In this document: positions 8,585-17,918 of the stretch, in pieces
Layout: the number at the start of each line of letters is the position of its first letter
How positions within the stretch are numbered: position 1 is the stretch's first letter
NCBI GenBank assembly: GCA_937926975.1
Contig: CALBCJ010000026.1
Location: 1 to 63,593, forward strand
Direction of reading: 5' to 3'
Origin: an uncultured Propionibacteriaceae bacterium
GTDB taxonomy: Bacteria; Actinomycetota; Actinomycetes; Propionibacteriales; Propionibacteriaceae
DNA: 63,593 nt
Notes under the pieces: generated by a model
Databases searched by the model: none
Seen by the model: the letters and a program-made list of their open reading frames with translations, nothing else
Told to the model about the DNA's origin: nothing
Translations under genes and position numbers: made by a program

Positions 8585-10018
8585 CTAGAGCTCCAGCCCG
8601 GGGTAGAGCGGGTTGGCCTGGACCAGCTCGGAGGCCTGGGCCCGGACCTGGTCGGCCAGGCCGTCCTCAATCACGTACTTGGCCTTGCCGGGGCCGGTCT
8701 TGGTCTGCACCGGCCGGGTCCCCTCAAGGACGTCGGCGATCAGGTTCGCGACCGCGGTGAACTCGTCGGCGCCGAAGCCGCGCGAGGTCAGCGCCGGGGT
8801 CCCGATCCGGACCCCGGTGGTGTACCAGGCGCCGTTCGGGTCCTGCGGGACCGAGTTGCGGTTGGTGACGATCCCCGAGTCGAGCAGCGCACCCTCGGCC
8901 TGGCGCCCGGTCAGCCCGTAGTCGCGGACGTCGATCAGCACCAGGTGGTTGTCGGTGCCGCCGGTGACCAGCCGCACCCCGCGCCGCAGCAGCCCCTCGG
9001 CCAGAGTCTTGGCGTTGTCGGCGACGGCCTGCGCGTACGTCTGGAAGGCCTCGGCCCGGGCCTCGGCGAAGGCCACCGCCTTGGCCGCCATGATGTGCGA
9101 CAGTGGCCCGCCGAGCACCATCGGGCAGCCCTTGTCGACGCTCGGCGCGTACTCACTGGTCGTCAGCACGAAGCCGCCACGCGGGCCGCGCAGCGACTTG
9201 TGGGTGGTGGAGGCGACCAGGTCCGCGTGCTCGACCGGGTTCTCATCGCCGGTGAAGACCTTGCCGGCGACCAGGCCCGCGAAGTGCGCCATGTCGACGA
9301 AGAGGGTCGCGCCGACCTCGGCCGCGATCTCCTTCAGCCGGGCGAAGTTGAGCCGCCGCGGGTACGCCGAGTAGCCGGCCACCAGGATCAGCGGCTTGAA
9401 CTCGCGGGCGTCGGCGAGCAGCCGGTCGTAGTCGACCAGGCCAGTGCCGGGGTCGGTGCCGTACGCGTGCTGGGCGAACATCTTGCCGGAGATGTTGTGC
9501 CGGAAGCCGTGGGTGAGGTGGCCGCCGGCGTCCAGCGACATCCCCATCACCCGCTGCTCGTTGAACTCTCGCCGCAGCGCCTCCCAGTCGGCCTCGGTCA
9601 GGTCGTTGACCGTCTTCACGCCGATCCGCTCCAGGGTCGGCGACTCGACCCGGTGCTGCAGGATCGCCCAGTACGCGACCAGGTTGGCGTCGATGCCGGA
9701 GTGCGGCTGGACGTAGGCGTACTCGGCGCCGAAGAGCTCGCGGCAGTGCTCGGCGGCGACCGACTCGACGGTGTCGATGTTCTGGCAGCCGGCATAGAAC
9801 CGGTGGCCGATGGTGCCCTCGGCGTACTTGTCCGACAGCCAGGTGCCCATGGTCAGCAGCACCGGCAGCGAGGCGTAGTTCTCGCTGGCGATCAGCTTCA
9901 GCGAGCCACGCTGGTCGGTCAGCTCGCTGCGGACCGCTGCGGCGATCCGGGGCTCGACGCTGCCGACGATGTCGAGGATCTGACGGTAGGCGGAGGTAGC
10001 GGTGGCAGTGACGTCCAT
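8585..10018 (-). CDS. glyA: Serine hydroxymethyltransferase
   Basis: 477 aa, PLP enzyme interconverting serine and glycine with tetrahydrofolate, feeding one-carbon metabolism. The family's early region is clear (LKLIASENYAS at 40-50, YAEGTIGHRFYAGC at 65-78). The PLP-lysine motif is STTHKSLRGPRGG with Lys at about 274. It is longer than the ~420-aa enterobacterial enzyme because of an insert at about 120-165 (HRVESPTLERIG onward), as in the longer SHMT subgroup. The ATG follows CGAGGAG. It makes functional sense near tdh-kbl, another glycine route, but is not in that operon. The ~190-bp leader shows no riboswitch I recognise. Confidence 0.95.
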   Translation of the reverse strand: MDVTATATSAYRQILDIVGSVEPRIAAAVRSELTDQRGSLKLIASENYASLPVLLTMGTWLSDKYAEGTIGHRFYAGCQNIDTVESVAAEHCRELFGAEYAYVQPHSGIDANLVAYWAILQHRVESPTLERIGVKTVNDLTEADWEALRREFNEQRVMGMSLDAGGHLTHGFRHNISGKMFAQHAYGTDPGTGLVDYDRLLADAREFKPLILVAGYSAYPRRLNFARLKEIAAEVGATLFVDMAHFAGLVAGKVFTGDENPVEHADLVASTTHKSLRGPRGGFVLTTSEYAPSVDKGCPMVLGGPLSHIMAAKAVAFAEARAEAFQTYAQAVADNAKTLAEGLLRRGVRLVTGGTDNHLVLIDVRDYGLTGRQAEGALLDSGIVTNRNSVPQDPNGAWYTTGVRIGTPALTSRGFGADEFTAVANLIADVLEGTRPVQTKTGPGKAKYVIEDGLADQVRAQASELVQANPLYPGLEL

Positions 10019-10211
10019 GAGACTCCTCGTTGACTGAGCGGGCAGTACGACCGGGCTACCAGGCCCTCGGTTCTCCTGGTCCCGGGCGGCGTCGCCGGGG
10101 TGGTCCGCGGGTGGTTGGCCAAGGCCAGCCTATCGGTGTGGCTGTGCTGTCTGGAGCGGCGGGAGGCCACGCCCGGGTGACGCTGCGCCGCAGGAGGACG
10201 GGTGGTACGGG

Positions 10212-11072
10212 TCAGGCCCGGGCGCGGCCCAGCATGACTGCGGCCCCTACCACCAGGCCTGCTCCGGCCAGGGCCAGCCAGGTCAGCCGCTCGCCGAGGA
10301 CGGTGGCGGCGAGGACCATGGCGGCCACCGGCTCGACCGACGACACGACCGCGGTCCGGGCGGCTGGCAGGTGCTTCAGGCCCCAGCCGTTGAGCAGGTA
10401 CGCCAGCCAGGTGCAGACCAGGCCGAGCCCGGCCACGTACAGCCAGCCGGTGGGGCTGGAGGGGTGCGACCGGGTCAGCGGCGCCAGCCCGGCCGCACCG
10501 GTCAGCATCATCACCGTGAGCACGGCGCACGGCTGGTAGCGGCCGAACAGCCGCCGTCCCGCCAGGTAGTACAGGGCGTAGCAGGCGGCTGCGGTCAGCC
10601 CGCTGGTGACCGACCCGAGCGAGACCACGACCCCGGCGCCGCCGCCCAGGCTGATCGCCGCCACCCCGGTGATGCTGATCGTGACCGCAGCCCCTTCGAT
10701 GAGGCTCAGCCGTTCCCGCAGCACCGCCCAGCCGAGCACCGCGACCATCGCCGGTGCCGTGTACAGCAGGACGCTGGCCAGGCTGGCCCCGCCGAGCCGG
10801 ACCGCGTACTGGTAGCTGACGTAGAAGGTTGCGACGCAGACCAGTCCGAGCCCGGCGGTCTTGGCCAGGTCACGGCCCCGGGGCAGCCGGGCCCCGGTGA
10901 CCAGGGTCTGCCCGGCGAACAGCAGCCCGGCGGTCAGGGCCCGCCAGAAGCCGATCTCGACCGGCCCGACCCCGGCCGCCTGGGCCTGCTTGCCCCAGAC
11001 CCCCAGCAGGCTCCAGCACAGGGCCGCTGCGACGACGAGGAGCAGTGCATGTCGCTGGGAGACGCCGGCCAC
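10212..11072 (-). CDS. EamA/DMT family transporter
   Basis: 286 aa with about ten predicted hydrophobic segments in two repeated EamA halves. The first helix carries LLLVVAAALCWSLLGVWGK, and the family-typical YQYAVRLGGASLASVLLYT is at about 110-128. The second half ends at LAGAGLVVGAAVMLGR. Members export or import amino acids, nucleosides or drugs, and substrate cannot be predicted from sequence. The GTG start has TAGGGT 6 nt upstream. The gene stands alone between glyA and the PIN module. Confidence 0.85.
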   Translation of the reverse strand: MAGVSQRHALLLVVAAALCWSLLGVWGKQAQAAGVGPVEIGFWRALTAGLLFAGQTLVTGARLPRGRDLAKTAGLGLVCVATFYVSYQYAVRLGGASLASVLLYTAPAMVAVLGWAVLRERLSLIEGAAVTISITGVAAISLGGGAGVVVSLGSVTSGLTAAACYALYYLAGRRLFGRYQPCAVLTVMMLTGAAGLAPLTRSHPSSPTGWLYVAGLGLVCTWLAYLLNGWGLKHLPAARTAVVSSVEPVAAMVLAATVLGERLTWLALAGAGLVVGAAVMLGRARA

Positions 11073-11078
11073 GGCCTC

Positions 11079-11084
11079 ACCCTA
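11079..11084 (-). promoter_or_regulatory. -10 box (TAGGGT), leaderless start at 11072
   Basis: TAGGGT on the minus strand ends 6 nt before the GTG of the EamA gene. Confidence 0.5.
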
Positions 11085-11278
11085 GCCGGGTACCCGTACC
11101 CGCCCGCCGGACCCACGGCTGGATGGGCGGCAAGAGCACTGTGGGGTGACCTTCACGTGGGTACGGCCGCTACCAGCAGCATCCGGCACGGCTAGCTGCG
11201 CTGTCCGATAGAGCCGTCCGCGAGGCACGTGCGCGCTGTCATCCAGGCAGGGCAAGATGGTTGCGTAAGGAGGGACCA

Positions 11279-12019
11279 GTGAGTGATATCGCCCTGATCG
11301 TCGACGCAGACCGGTCGGCTGACGCGACCCGGTTCTTCGCTGCTGGTGGGCTGCTCCTGGACCTTCTTGATGCGCTCGCTGAGGTGGCTGGTGTTCGGTG
11401 GAGCATCGAGAGCCTGCGTCAGGGTTCTGCCGTGGTGGAGCTGAGCGCGGTGGGGGAGGCTGGGCCAGCGGGTCGTGAAGCCGCGCACCAGGCCCTGGAA
11501 GGACTGGAGACGATTCAGTCGGGCGGTGATGCGCCGAGCACGTGGAGCCCTCGCGTCGTGGCCTTGGCTAAGGACCTGGTCCGTCAGGGGGACACCCGTG
11601 CGCGCCTGGAGGGCGGCGGAAGAGTCGTCGACCTGGATGAGTACCTTCTGCGCCGACTGGACTCTCTGAAGCCTTGGACCAGGCAGCTCTATGGTTCGGT
11701 ACGAGGTGATCTGACCGGAGTGAACGTGACCTGGGGGAACCGCGCCTCTATCAAGCCGCAGGGCGGGGGGCGCGTCATTCATGTGGGCTTCCCGGCAGAG
11801 CTGGCCGAGCAGATGCGGGGTGCACTGTTCCAGTTCGTTCAAGTCGATGGCCGGGTTCACCAGGACGAGGAGGGGCGCGCCTACTACATCAGTGCCGACC
11901 GTGTGGAAGTCGTACCAGAGCCGGATATCTCCTGGCGTGACCTGTTCGGCTATATGCCTGACATTACCGGTGGGCTGACGATCACTGAGTTCCTGGAAGA
12001 AGTTCATGGCGAGTCGTAA
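11279..12019 (+). CDS. Uncharacterised 246-aa partner of PIN nuclease
   Basis: I do not recognise a named domain. The GTG has AAGGAGGG at 11268-11275 upstream. The N-terminal half (DADRSADATRFFAAGGLLLD onward) looks alpha/beta with a Ser-rich motif IESLRQGSAVVELSAVG. The C-terminal half is beta-rich with several Gly/Arg turns (YGSVRGDLTGVNVTWGN, GGGRVIHVGFP, DEEGRAYYISADRVEVVP) and ends in an acidic helix EFLEEVHGES. The stop lies 14 bp inside the PIN gene, so the two are co-translated. It is far longer than a usual antitoxin and shows no ribbon-helix-helix or AbrB signature. Third-position G+C is visibly lower than in neighbours, suggesting transfer. Confidence 0.75.
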   Translation: MSDIALIVDADRSADATRFFAAGGLLLDLLDALAEVAGVRWSIESLRQGSAVVELSAVGEAGPAGREAAHQALEGLETIQSGGDAPSTWSPRVVALAKDLVRQGDTRARLEGGGRVVDLDEYLLRRLDSLKPWTRQLYGSVRGDLTGVNVTWGNRASIKPQGGGRVIHVGFPAELAEQMRGALFQFVQVDGRVHQDEEGRAYYISADRVEVVPEPDISWRDLFGYMPDITGGLTITEFLEEVHGES

Positions 12020-12560
12020 GCCCAAGGTCCTCATCGACTCATGTGCCCTCATCGCGCTAATCGAGGGCAAGCAGGGCATGGAGAGAATTCTGCCCTTGCT
12101 CCGGCAGATCGATGCCGGAGAGGTGCAGCTCATTGAGTCCGTTGTCGTGCTCGGGGAAGTCTACAAGGTTCCGTCTCGCCAGGCTGAGCCGGAGGTGCAG
12201 CAACGTCGGGAGAAACAGCTTGCAGTCATCAGGAACCGCCTTTGCTCCCGCAGTGTTCTCCTGGTTGATGTGACGCGCCCGGTGATCGAAGCGGCTACTC
12301 GGTACCGCATCGATGGGGCGGTGAAAGGACTCCCCGACGCGATCCATCTGGCCACAGCCGTGCTGAATGGTTGCGACTGGTTCATCACCTTCGACCGAGG
12401 CTTTCGCGACGTTGAGGGTGTGACCATGATCCGGCAGCGGGACTTCGATGATCAGGAGGCTTTGCTGCCGTGGGAGACGATGGCTCCCACGGGGCTGACC
12501 CAGGGCCGCCTCTTGGATGAGGAAGACAGCCCGGGCCCACGTGGCTCGACTGCCCGGTAG
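12006..12560 (+). CDS. PIN domain nuclease (putative toxin of two-gene module)
   Basis: 184 aa. The PIN acidic residues are in place: D11 in VLIDSCALIALIEG, E51 in VVVLGEVYK, D111 in GLPDAIHLATA and D130 in FITFDRGF. This supports a Mg2+-dependent ribonuclease fold. The C-terminal ~40 residues after VTMIRQRDF are an unstructured extension. Translation begins inside the upstream gene (14-bp overlap, different frame). PIN proteins are usually VapC-type toxins paired with short DNA-binding antitoxins. The partner here is a long protein of unknown type, so calling it toxin-antitoxin is inference. Confidence 0.85.
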   Translation: MASRKPKVLIDSCALIALIEGKQGMERILPLLRQIDAGEVQLIESVVVLGEVYKVPSRQAEPEVQQRREKQLAVIRNRLCSRSVLLVDVTRPVIEAATRYRIDGAVKGLPDAIHLATAVLNGCDWFITFDRGFRDVEGVTMIRQRDFDDQEALLPWETMAPTGLTQGRLLDEEDSPGPRGSTAR

Positions 12561-12726
12561 AGCTCTCGGGGGTCCCGCCAGCGACCCAGGTGAGACTGCG
12601 GCAACGAGCCGGCTCCTGCGCCCACAGACAAACAGATGGAGGTCGTGCAGCCCGCCCGATGGTCTACAGCCTGCATCGTGAGAGGACCTACCTCATCTGC
12701 TGGGGGCTGCTGATGCTGAGCGGCGG

Positions 12727-13686
12727 TCAGCGGCGGCGGCTGATCTCGTACAGGGCGACCCCGGCGGCCACCCCGGCATTGAGTGACTCCACCTGGCTCG
12801 TGACCGGGATCGAGACCAGCTGGTCACAGGTACGGCGGACCAGCCGCGACAGGCCCTCACCCTCGCTGCCGACCACCAGCAGCAGCGGCCCGTCGGCCCC
12901 CAGCTCCGCAATGTCGTCGGTGGCCTCGCCGGCCAGCCCCACCACAGTGAAGCCGGCCTGCTGGGCCTGGGTCAGCAGCCGGGTCAGGTTCGTGACCCGG
13001 GCCACCGGGAGCCGGGCCGCGGCCCCGGCCGAGGTCTTCCAGGCGGCGGCCGTCATCTGCGCCGAGCGGCGCTCCGGGATCACCACCCCCTGGGCGCCGA
13101 AGGCGGCCGCGGAGCGGATCACCGCCCCCAGGTTGCGGGGGTCGGTGACCTGGTCCAGCGCCACCAGCAGCCCGTCCTCGGCCGCGGTCGCCAGCAGGTC
13201 CTCGGCGTCGGCGTAGTCGTACGCCGGCAGCAGCAGCGCCACCCCCTGGTGGACCGCACCACCGGTGAGCCGGTCCAGCTCGGCCCGGGTCACCTGCAGC
13301 AGCGGCAGCGAGTGCTCGGCGGCGAAGGTGAGGATGTCGCGCAGCCGGTCATCACGCTCGGCGCCCTCGGCCACGTACGCGGTCTTCACCGGCAGGCCGG
13401 CCTGCAGCGCCTCCAGCACCGGGTTGCGCCCCGCCACCCACTCGGGACCGGCACCCGGCCGCCCGGTGCGGGTCGGCTTCGCTGCCGGCCGCTGCTGCTG
13501 GCGGCGCTGGGCGGCCTGGCGCGCCCGGTACGCCTTGTGCCAGACCCGGTCCTCGGCCTTCGGTGTGGGGCCCTTGCCCTCCAGGCCGCGGCGGACCCGG
13601 CCGCCCGAGCCCGCGGTCCGGCCCTTCGGGCCGATCCCCTTGCCAGAGCGGCGAACCGCGCCCTGACGAGACGAGTTGCCCGGCAT
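12727..13686 (-). CDS. rlmB: 23S rRNA 2'-O-methyltransferase, TrmH/SpoU family (RlmB-like)
   Basis: 319 aa. An N-terminal basic, disordered extension (about 1-85) precedes a substrate-binding domain (GRNPVLEALQAGLPVKTAYV). The SPOUT catalytic domain shows the three SpoU motifs: DQVTDPRNLGAVIRSA, VVGSEGEGLSRLVRRTCDQL and IPVTSQVESLNAGVAAGVAL. These bind S-adenosylmethionine in a deep trefoil knot. Expected target is G2251 of 23S rRNA. The ATG at 13686 overlaps the cysS stop by one base (TGATG), so cysS-rlmB is an operon, a common actinobacterial arrangement. Confidence 0.92.
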   Translation of the reverse strand: MPGNSSRQGAVRRSGKGIGPKGRTAGSGGRVRRGLEGKGPTPKAEDRVWHKAYRARQAAQRRQQQRPAAKPTRTGRPGAGPEWVAGRNPVLEALQAGLPVKTAYVAEGAERDDRLRDILTFAAEHSLPLLQVTRAELDRLTGGAVHQGVALLLPAYDYADAEDLLATAAEDGLLVALDQVTDPRNLGAVIRSAAAFGAQGVVIPERRSAQMTAAAWKTSAGAAARLPVARVTNLTRLLTQAQQAGFTVVGLAGEATDDIAELGADGPLLLVVGSEGEGLSRLVRRTCDQLVSIPVTSQVESLNAGVAAGVALYEISRRR

Positions 13687-15086
13687 CACAGGCTCCATCT
13701 CGGGCCGGACGGGGTGTCCTCGACGACGATCCCGAGCCCGGTGAGCCGGTCCCGGATCGCATCGGCCGCGGCATAGTCCTTGCGCTGCCGGGCCGCCTGC
13801 CGCTGCGCCAGCAGCTCGGTGACCACACCGTCGAGGACCGGCCGCAGCCGGGTCTCGCTGCCGGCCCAGGCCGGGGTGTCGGCGCGCAGCCCGAGCACGT
13901 CGAGCATGCTCTGCACCGCCACCAGCCGCTCCCCGGCCGCCGCCTCGTCACCGCTGGCCAGTGCCTGGTTGCCGGCCCGGACCGCCTCGTACACCTGGGC
14001 CAGGGCGGCCGGCGTGCCCAGGTCGTCGTCGAGCGCGGCGCAGAAGGCGTCCGGCAGCGCCGACCAGTCACTGTCGACCCGGCCCAGCAGCTCGGTGGCC
14101 CGGTCCACGAACGAGTCCAGCCGGGCCAGCGAGGCGGTGGCCTCGGCCAGCGACTCGCTGGAGTACTCGACCGCGGAGCGGTAGTGCGGCGCGGCCAGGT
14201 AGTAGCGCACCGCCCGCGGCGGGTAGGCCTGGGTGACCTCGCTCACCAGGGCGCCGTTCGACAGCGACTTCGACATCTTCTCCCCGGCCGCGGTGACCCA
14301 GGCGTTGTGCATCCAGTACCGCGCGAACGGGCGGCCGGCGGCCCGGGCCTGGGCGAGCTCGTTCTCGTGGTGCGGGAAGCGCAGGTCCAGCCCGCCGCCG
14401 TGGATGTCGAAGGTGTCACCGAGGTACTTGGTCGCCATCGCGGTGCACTCCAGGTGCCAGCCGGGCCGGCCCCGCCCGTACGGGGAAGGCCAGGACGCGG
14501 TGAGCGGCTCGCCCTTCTTGTGCCCCTTCCACAGCGCGAAGTCCCGCGGGTCCCGCTTGCCGCGCGGGTCGGCGTCCTCGGCCGGGGCCATGTCGTCGAC
14601 CCGCTGGTTCGACAGCTCCCCGTACGACGGCCAGGACCGGACGTCGAAGTACACGTCGCCCGAGCCGTCCTCCGCCACGTACGCGTGCCCGTTGTCGACC
14701 AGCTGGGCGACCAGCTCCAGCATCTCTGGGATGTGTCCGGTGGCGCGCGGCTCGTACGTGGGGTTCAGGCAGCCGAGCGCCGCGTACGCACTGTGCAGCT
14801 CGCGCTCGAAGCGGTACGCGTGGGCGAACCACGGCACCTGGGCCTCGGCCGACTTGGCGAGGATCTTGTCGTCGATGTCGGTGACGTTGGCGACCACGCT
14901 GACCTGGTAGCCGCTGACGGTCAGCCAGCGGCGCAGCACGTCGAAGACCACCTCCTTGCGGATGTGGCCCAGGTGGGGCGCCGACTGCACGGTCAGGCCG
15001 CAGTGGTAGATCGTCACCCTCGGCGGGCTCAGCGGCTCGAAGGGCCGTACCTCATGAGTCATCGAGTCGTACAGGTGCAGCGTCAC
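13686..15086 (-). CDS. cysS: Cysteinyl-tRNA synthetase
   Basis: 466 aa class I aminoacyl-tRNA synthetase. Visible hallmarks are C29 of the zinc site in IYHCGLTVQ, the HIGH signature as HLGH at 38-41, zinc-binding WHLECTAM, a GGGLDLRFPHHENELAQ active-site stretch, and KMSKS followed by LSNG. Length is normal. The DALR-type C-terminal domain is present (KDYAAADAIRDRLTGLGI). The GTG start is leaderless, with TAGACT 7 nt upstream. It is the first gene of the cysS-rlmB operon. Confidence 0.97.
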   Translation of the reverse strand: MTLHLYDSMTHEVRPFEPLSPPRVTIYHCGLTVQSAPHLGHIRKEVVFDVLRRWLTVSGYQVSVVANVTDIDDKILAKSAEAQVPWFAHAYRFERELHSAYAALGCLNPTYEPRATGHIPEMLELVAQLVDNGHAYVAEDGSGDVYFDVRSWPSYGELSNQRVDDMAPAEDADPRGKRDPRDFALWKGHKKGEPLTASWPSPYGRGRPGWHLECTAMATKYLGDTFDIHGGGLDLRFPHHENELAQARAAGRPFARYWMHNAWVTAAGEKMSKSLSNGALVSEVTQAYPPRAVRYYLAAPHYRSAVEYSSESLAEATASLARLDSFVDRATELLGRVDSDWSALPDAFCAALDDDLGTPAALAQVYEAVRAGNQALASGDEAAAGERLVAVQSMLDVLGLRADTPAWAGSETRLRPVLDGVVTELLAQRQAARQRKDYAAADAIRDRLTGLGIVVEDTPSGPRWSL

Positions 15087-15093
15087 CCGGTGA

Positions 15094-15099
15094 AGTCTA
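15094..15099 (-). promoter_or_regulatory. -10 box (TAGACT), leaderless start at 15086
   Basis: TAGACT on the minus strand ends 7 nt before the GTG of cysS. Confidence 0.55.
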
Positions 15100-15138
15100 C
15101 GGCTGCTGGCCGGGTGGCGGGGCCGGGACCAGACGGGC

Positions 15139-16524
15139 TCAGCCCTGGCCGGCCCGGGCCCGCAGCGCGGTGATGTCGAGGTAGCTGACCGGGGCGGCCG
15201 GCTCCTGCTCGAGAAGGTCCTCCCAGGGGTCGACCGGCGGGGCCTCCGGCTCGTCCTCGTCGATGAAGCCCTTCGACGGGTCGAACGGGTCGACCAGCCG
15301 GTGCGGGTCCACCATCGCCAGCGCCTCGGGCGAGATCGCCTCGTCCGGCAGCGCCCGGAGCACGTCGTTGACGTAGCCGTGGGTGGCCTCGGTGAGGGGT
15401 ACGTTGCGGTTCTCCCGCTGGGACTGGTACCAGCGGTAGTCGAGCACCTCGTGGTAGATCTGCGCCGCGTCCCGCTTGGCGCGCAGCTCCGCCGGCACGA
15501 TCTCCAGGACCGGCTCGAAGACGTCAGTCAGCCACTCGTGGGCCACGATCGCCTCGTCAATGTGGCTCTGGCCGCTGGTGGCCCGGTACGTGTCGAGGTC
15601 GTTCAGCAGCCGCCGGGCCTGGTTCTCCTCGGTGTCCAGGCCGGTCAGCCGCAGCAGCCGGCGGGAGTGGTGCCCGGCGTCGACAACCTTGGGCTGGATC
15701 GTGATCACCGAGGCGTCGGGGCTGGTCTGGATGTCGAGCTCGGCGACGTCGAAGCCGAGCGCGTTCAGCCGGCGGACCCGGCCCTCGATCCGCTCCAGCT
15801 CGGAGCCGGAGAACTCCTCCACCCCGGTCAGCTCGGCCCACAGCTCGCGGTAGCGGACCTCGACCATGTCGACCAGCTGCAGCGGGTCAAGGTTCTCCTC
15901 CAGCATCCCGCCGGACTGCAGGTCGCAGAAGTCGCCGTAGAGGTTGGTCCGGGCGATCATGATGTCGTGCTCGCGCTGCCCGTCGGTGAGCGCCGAGTGC
16001 AGCTCACCGGTCTCGGCGTCCACCAGGTACGCGGCGAACTGCCCGGCGTCGCGGCGGAAGAGTGTGTTGGAGAGGGACACGTCGCCCCAGAGGAAGCCGA
16101 TCAGGTGCAGTCGTGCCAGCAGCACCACCATGGCGTCGAGGAGCCGGCTGACGGTGTCGTGGCGGACCCCTTGCGAGAACAGCGACCGGTACGGCAGCGA
16201 GAAGCGCAGGTGGCGGGTGATCAGGATCGGGTCCAGCGGGGTGCCGTCGGCGGCCTGGCGCTCGGTGATCACGCTGACCGGCTCCACCGAGGGGGTGTCC
16301 AGGCGCATCAGGTCGTGCAGCAGCCGGTACTCGTGCATGGCGAGGTGCTCGACGACCTCCTTGGCGGCGTACACGCTGGAGCCCACCTTGATGAAGCGCA
16401 CCACGTGCCGGGAGATGCCTCGGGGCAGTGCCACCAGCAGGTTGGTGGGCCACTCGGCCAGCGGGGTTCCCCACGGCAGCGGGATCAGGCGGGAGTCAGG
16501 CTTGGCGGAGACGAACCTGGGCAC
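15139..16524 (-). CDS. DUF4032 domain protein with kinase-like N-terminal fold
   Basis: 461 aa. The N-terminal part resembles a small-molecule/lipopolysaccharide-type kinase: KVGSSVYAAKEVVEH has the beta3 lysine, LHLIGFLWGDVSLSNTLF has a catalytic-loop-like D and N, and AYLVDAETGELH has a metal-binding Asp. The C-terminal ~200 residues are DUF4032 (DVFEPVLEIVPAELRAKRDA, then YRWYQSQRENR). Substrate is unknown. No signal peptide or membrane helix is visible, so it is cytoplasmic. The GTG has CACACT 6 nt upstream, possibly a weak leaderless promoter. The neighbours cysS and a UgpC-type ATPase do not suggest a pathway. Confidence 0.8.
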   Translation of the reverse strand: MPRFVSAKPDSRLIPLPWGTPLAEWPTNLLVALPRGISRHVVRFIKVGSSVYAAKEVVEHLAMHEYRLLHDLMRLDTPSVEPVSVITERQAADGTPLDPILITRHLRFSLPYRSLFSQGVRHDTVSRLLDAMVVLLARLHLIGFLWGDVSLSNTLFRRDAGQFAAYLVDAETGELHSALTDGQREHDIMIARTNLYGDFCDLQSGGMLEENLDPLQLVDMVEVRYRELWAELTGVEEFSGSELERIEGRVRRLNALGFDVAELDIQTSPDASVITIQPKVVDAGHHSRRLLRLTGLDTEENQARRLLNDLDTYRATSGQSHIDEAIVAHEWLTDVFEPVLEIVPAELRAKRDAAQIYHEVLDYRWYQSQRENRNVPLTEATHGYVNDVLRALPDEAISPEALAMVDPHRLVDPFDPSKGFIDEDEPEAPPVDPWEDLLEQEPAAPVSYLDITALRARAGQG

Positions 16525-16656
16525 GCCGACAGTGTGGCATGACGCCTCTCCACGCGTGCTGAAGGGCGCGGCATCGGCTCCTGTCAGGGTGGCAATGACG
16601 GTGCGCAGCCGAGCCCGGGCGGCTCGGCGCGGCCAGCGGCCGACCGGCCCAGGACA

Positions 16657-16695
16657 GGCAGCGGCCCCCGGAGCGGTGGTCCGGGGGCCGCTGCC
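16657..16695. terminator. Strong hairpin terminator downstream of UgpC-type ATPase
   Basis: A perfect 16-bp stem, 16657-16672 with 16680-16695, has a 7-nt loop (GCGGTGG). It begins 9 nt beyond the stop of the ATPase gene at 16705 on the minus strand. There is no T-tract, as is typical of high-GC genomes. Confidence 0.75.
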
Positions 16696-16704
16696 AGGCT
16701 GTGC

Positions 16705-17799
<1,095 letters not shown>

Positions 17800-17918
17800 G
17801 GAACTCTGACTTCCTTTCCCACGGGCAGGTACGTGCCCGACGATCCGTCGTGGAGGGAGAAGCGCCCTCTGGCGCATACTCTCACACGGCACTGGAGGCC
17901 CCCGCAAGGGCTGTTGCA

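Noticed and set aside
8585..10018. Very long open frames on the strand opposite glyA and several other genes (e.g. 8945-10033, 15301-16542, 21208-23736)
   Set aside because: In a high-GC genome the frame opposite a gene stays open by codon bias. These lack their own motifs and start signals, and the real genes are clear.
10019..10211. Possible riboswitch in the glyA leader
   Set aside because: I looked for ZTP/pfl, THF and glycine riboswitch core motifs and saw none. The region is GC-rich with only weak stems.
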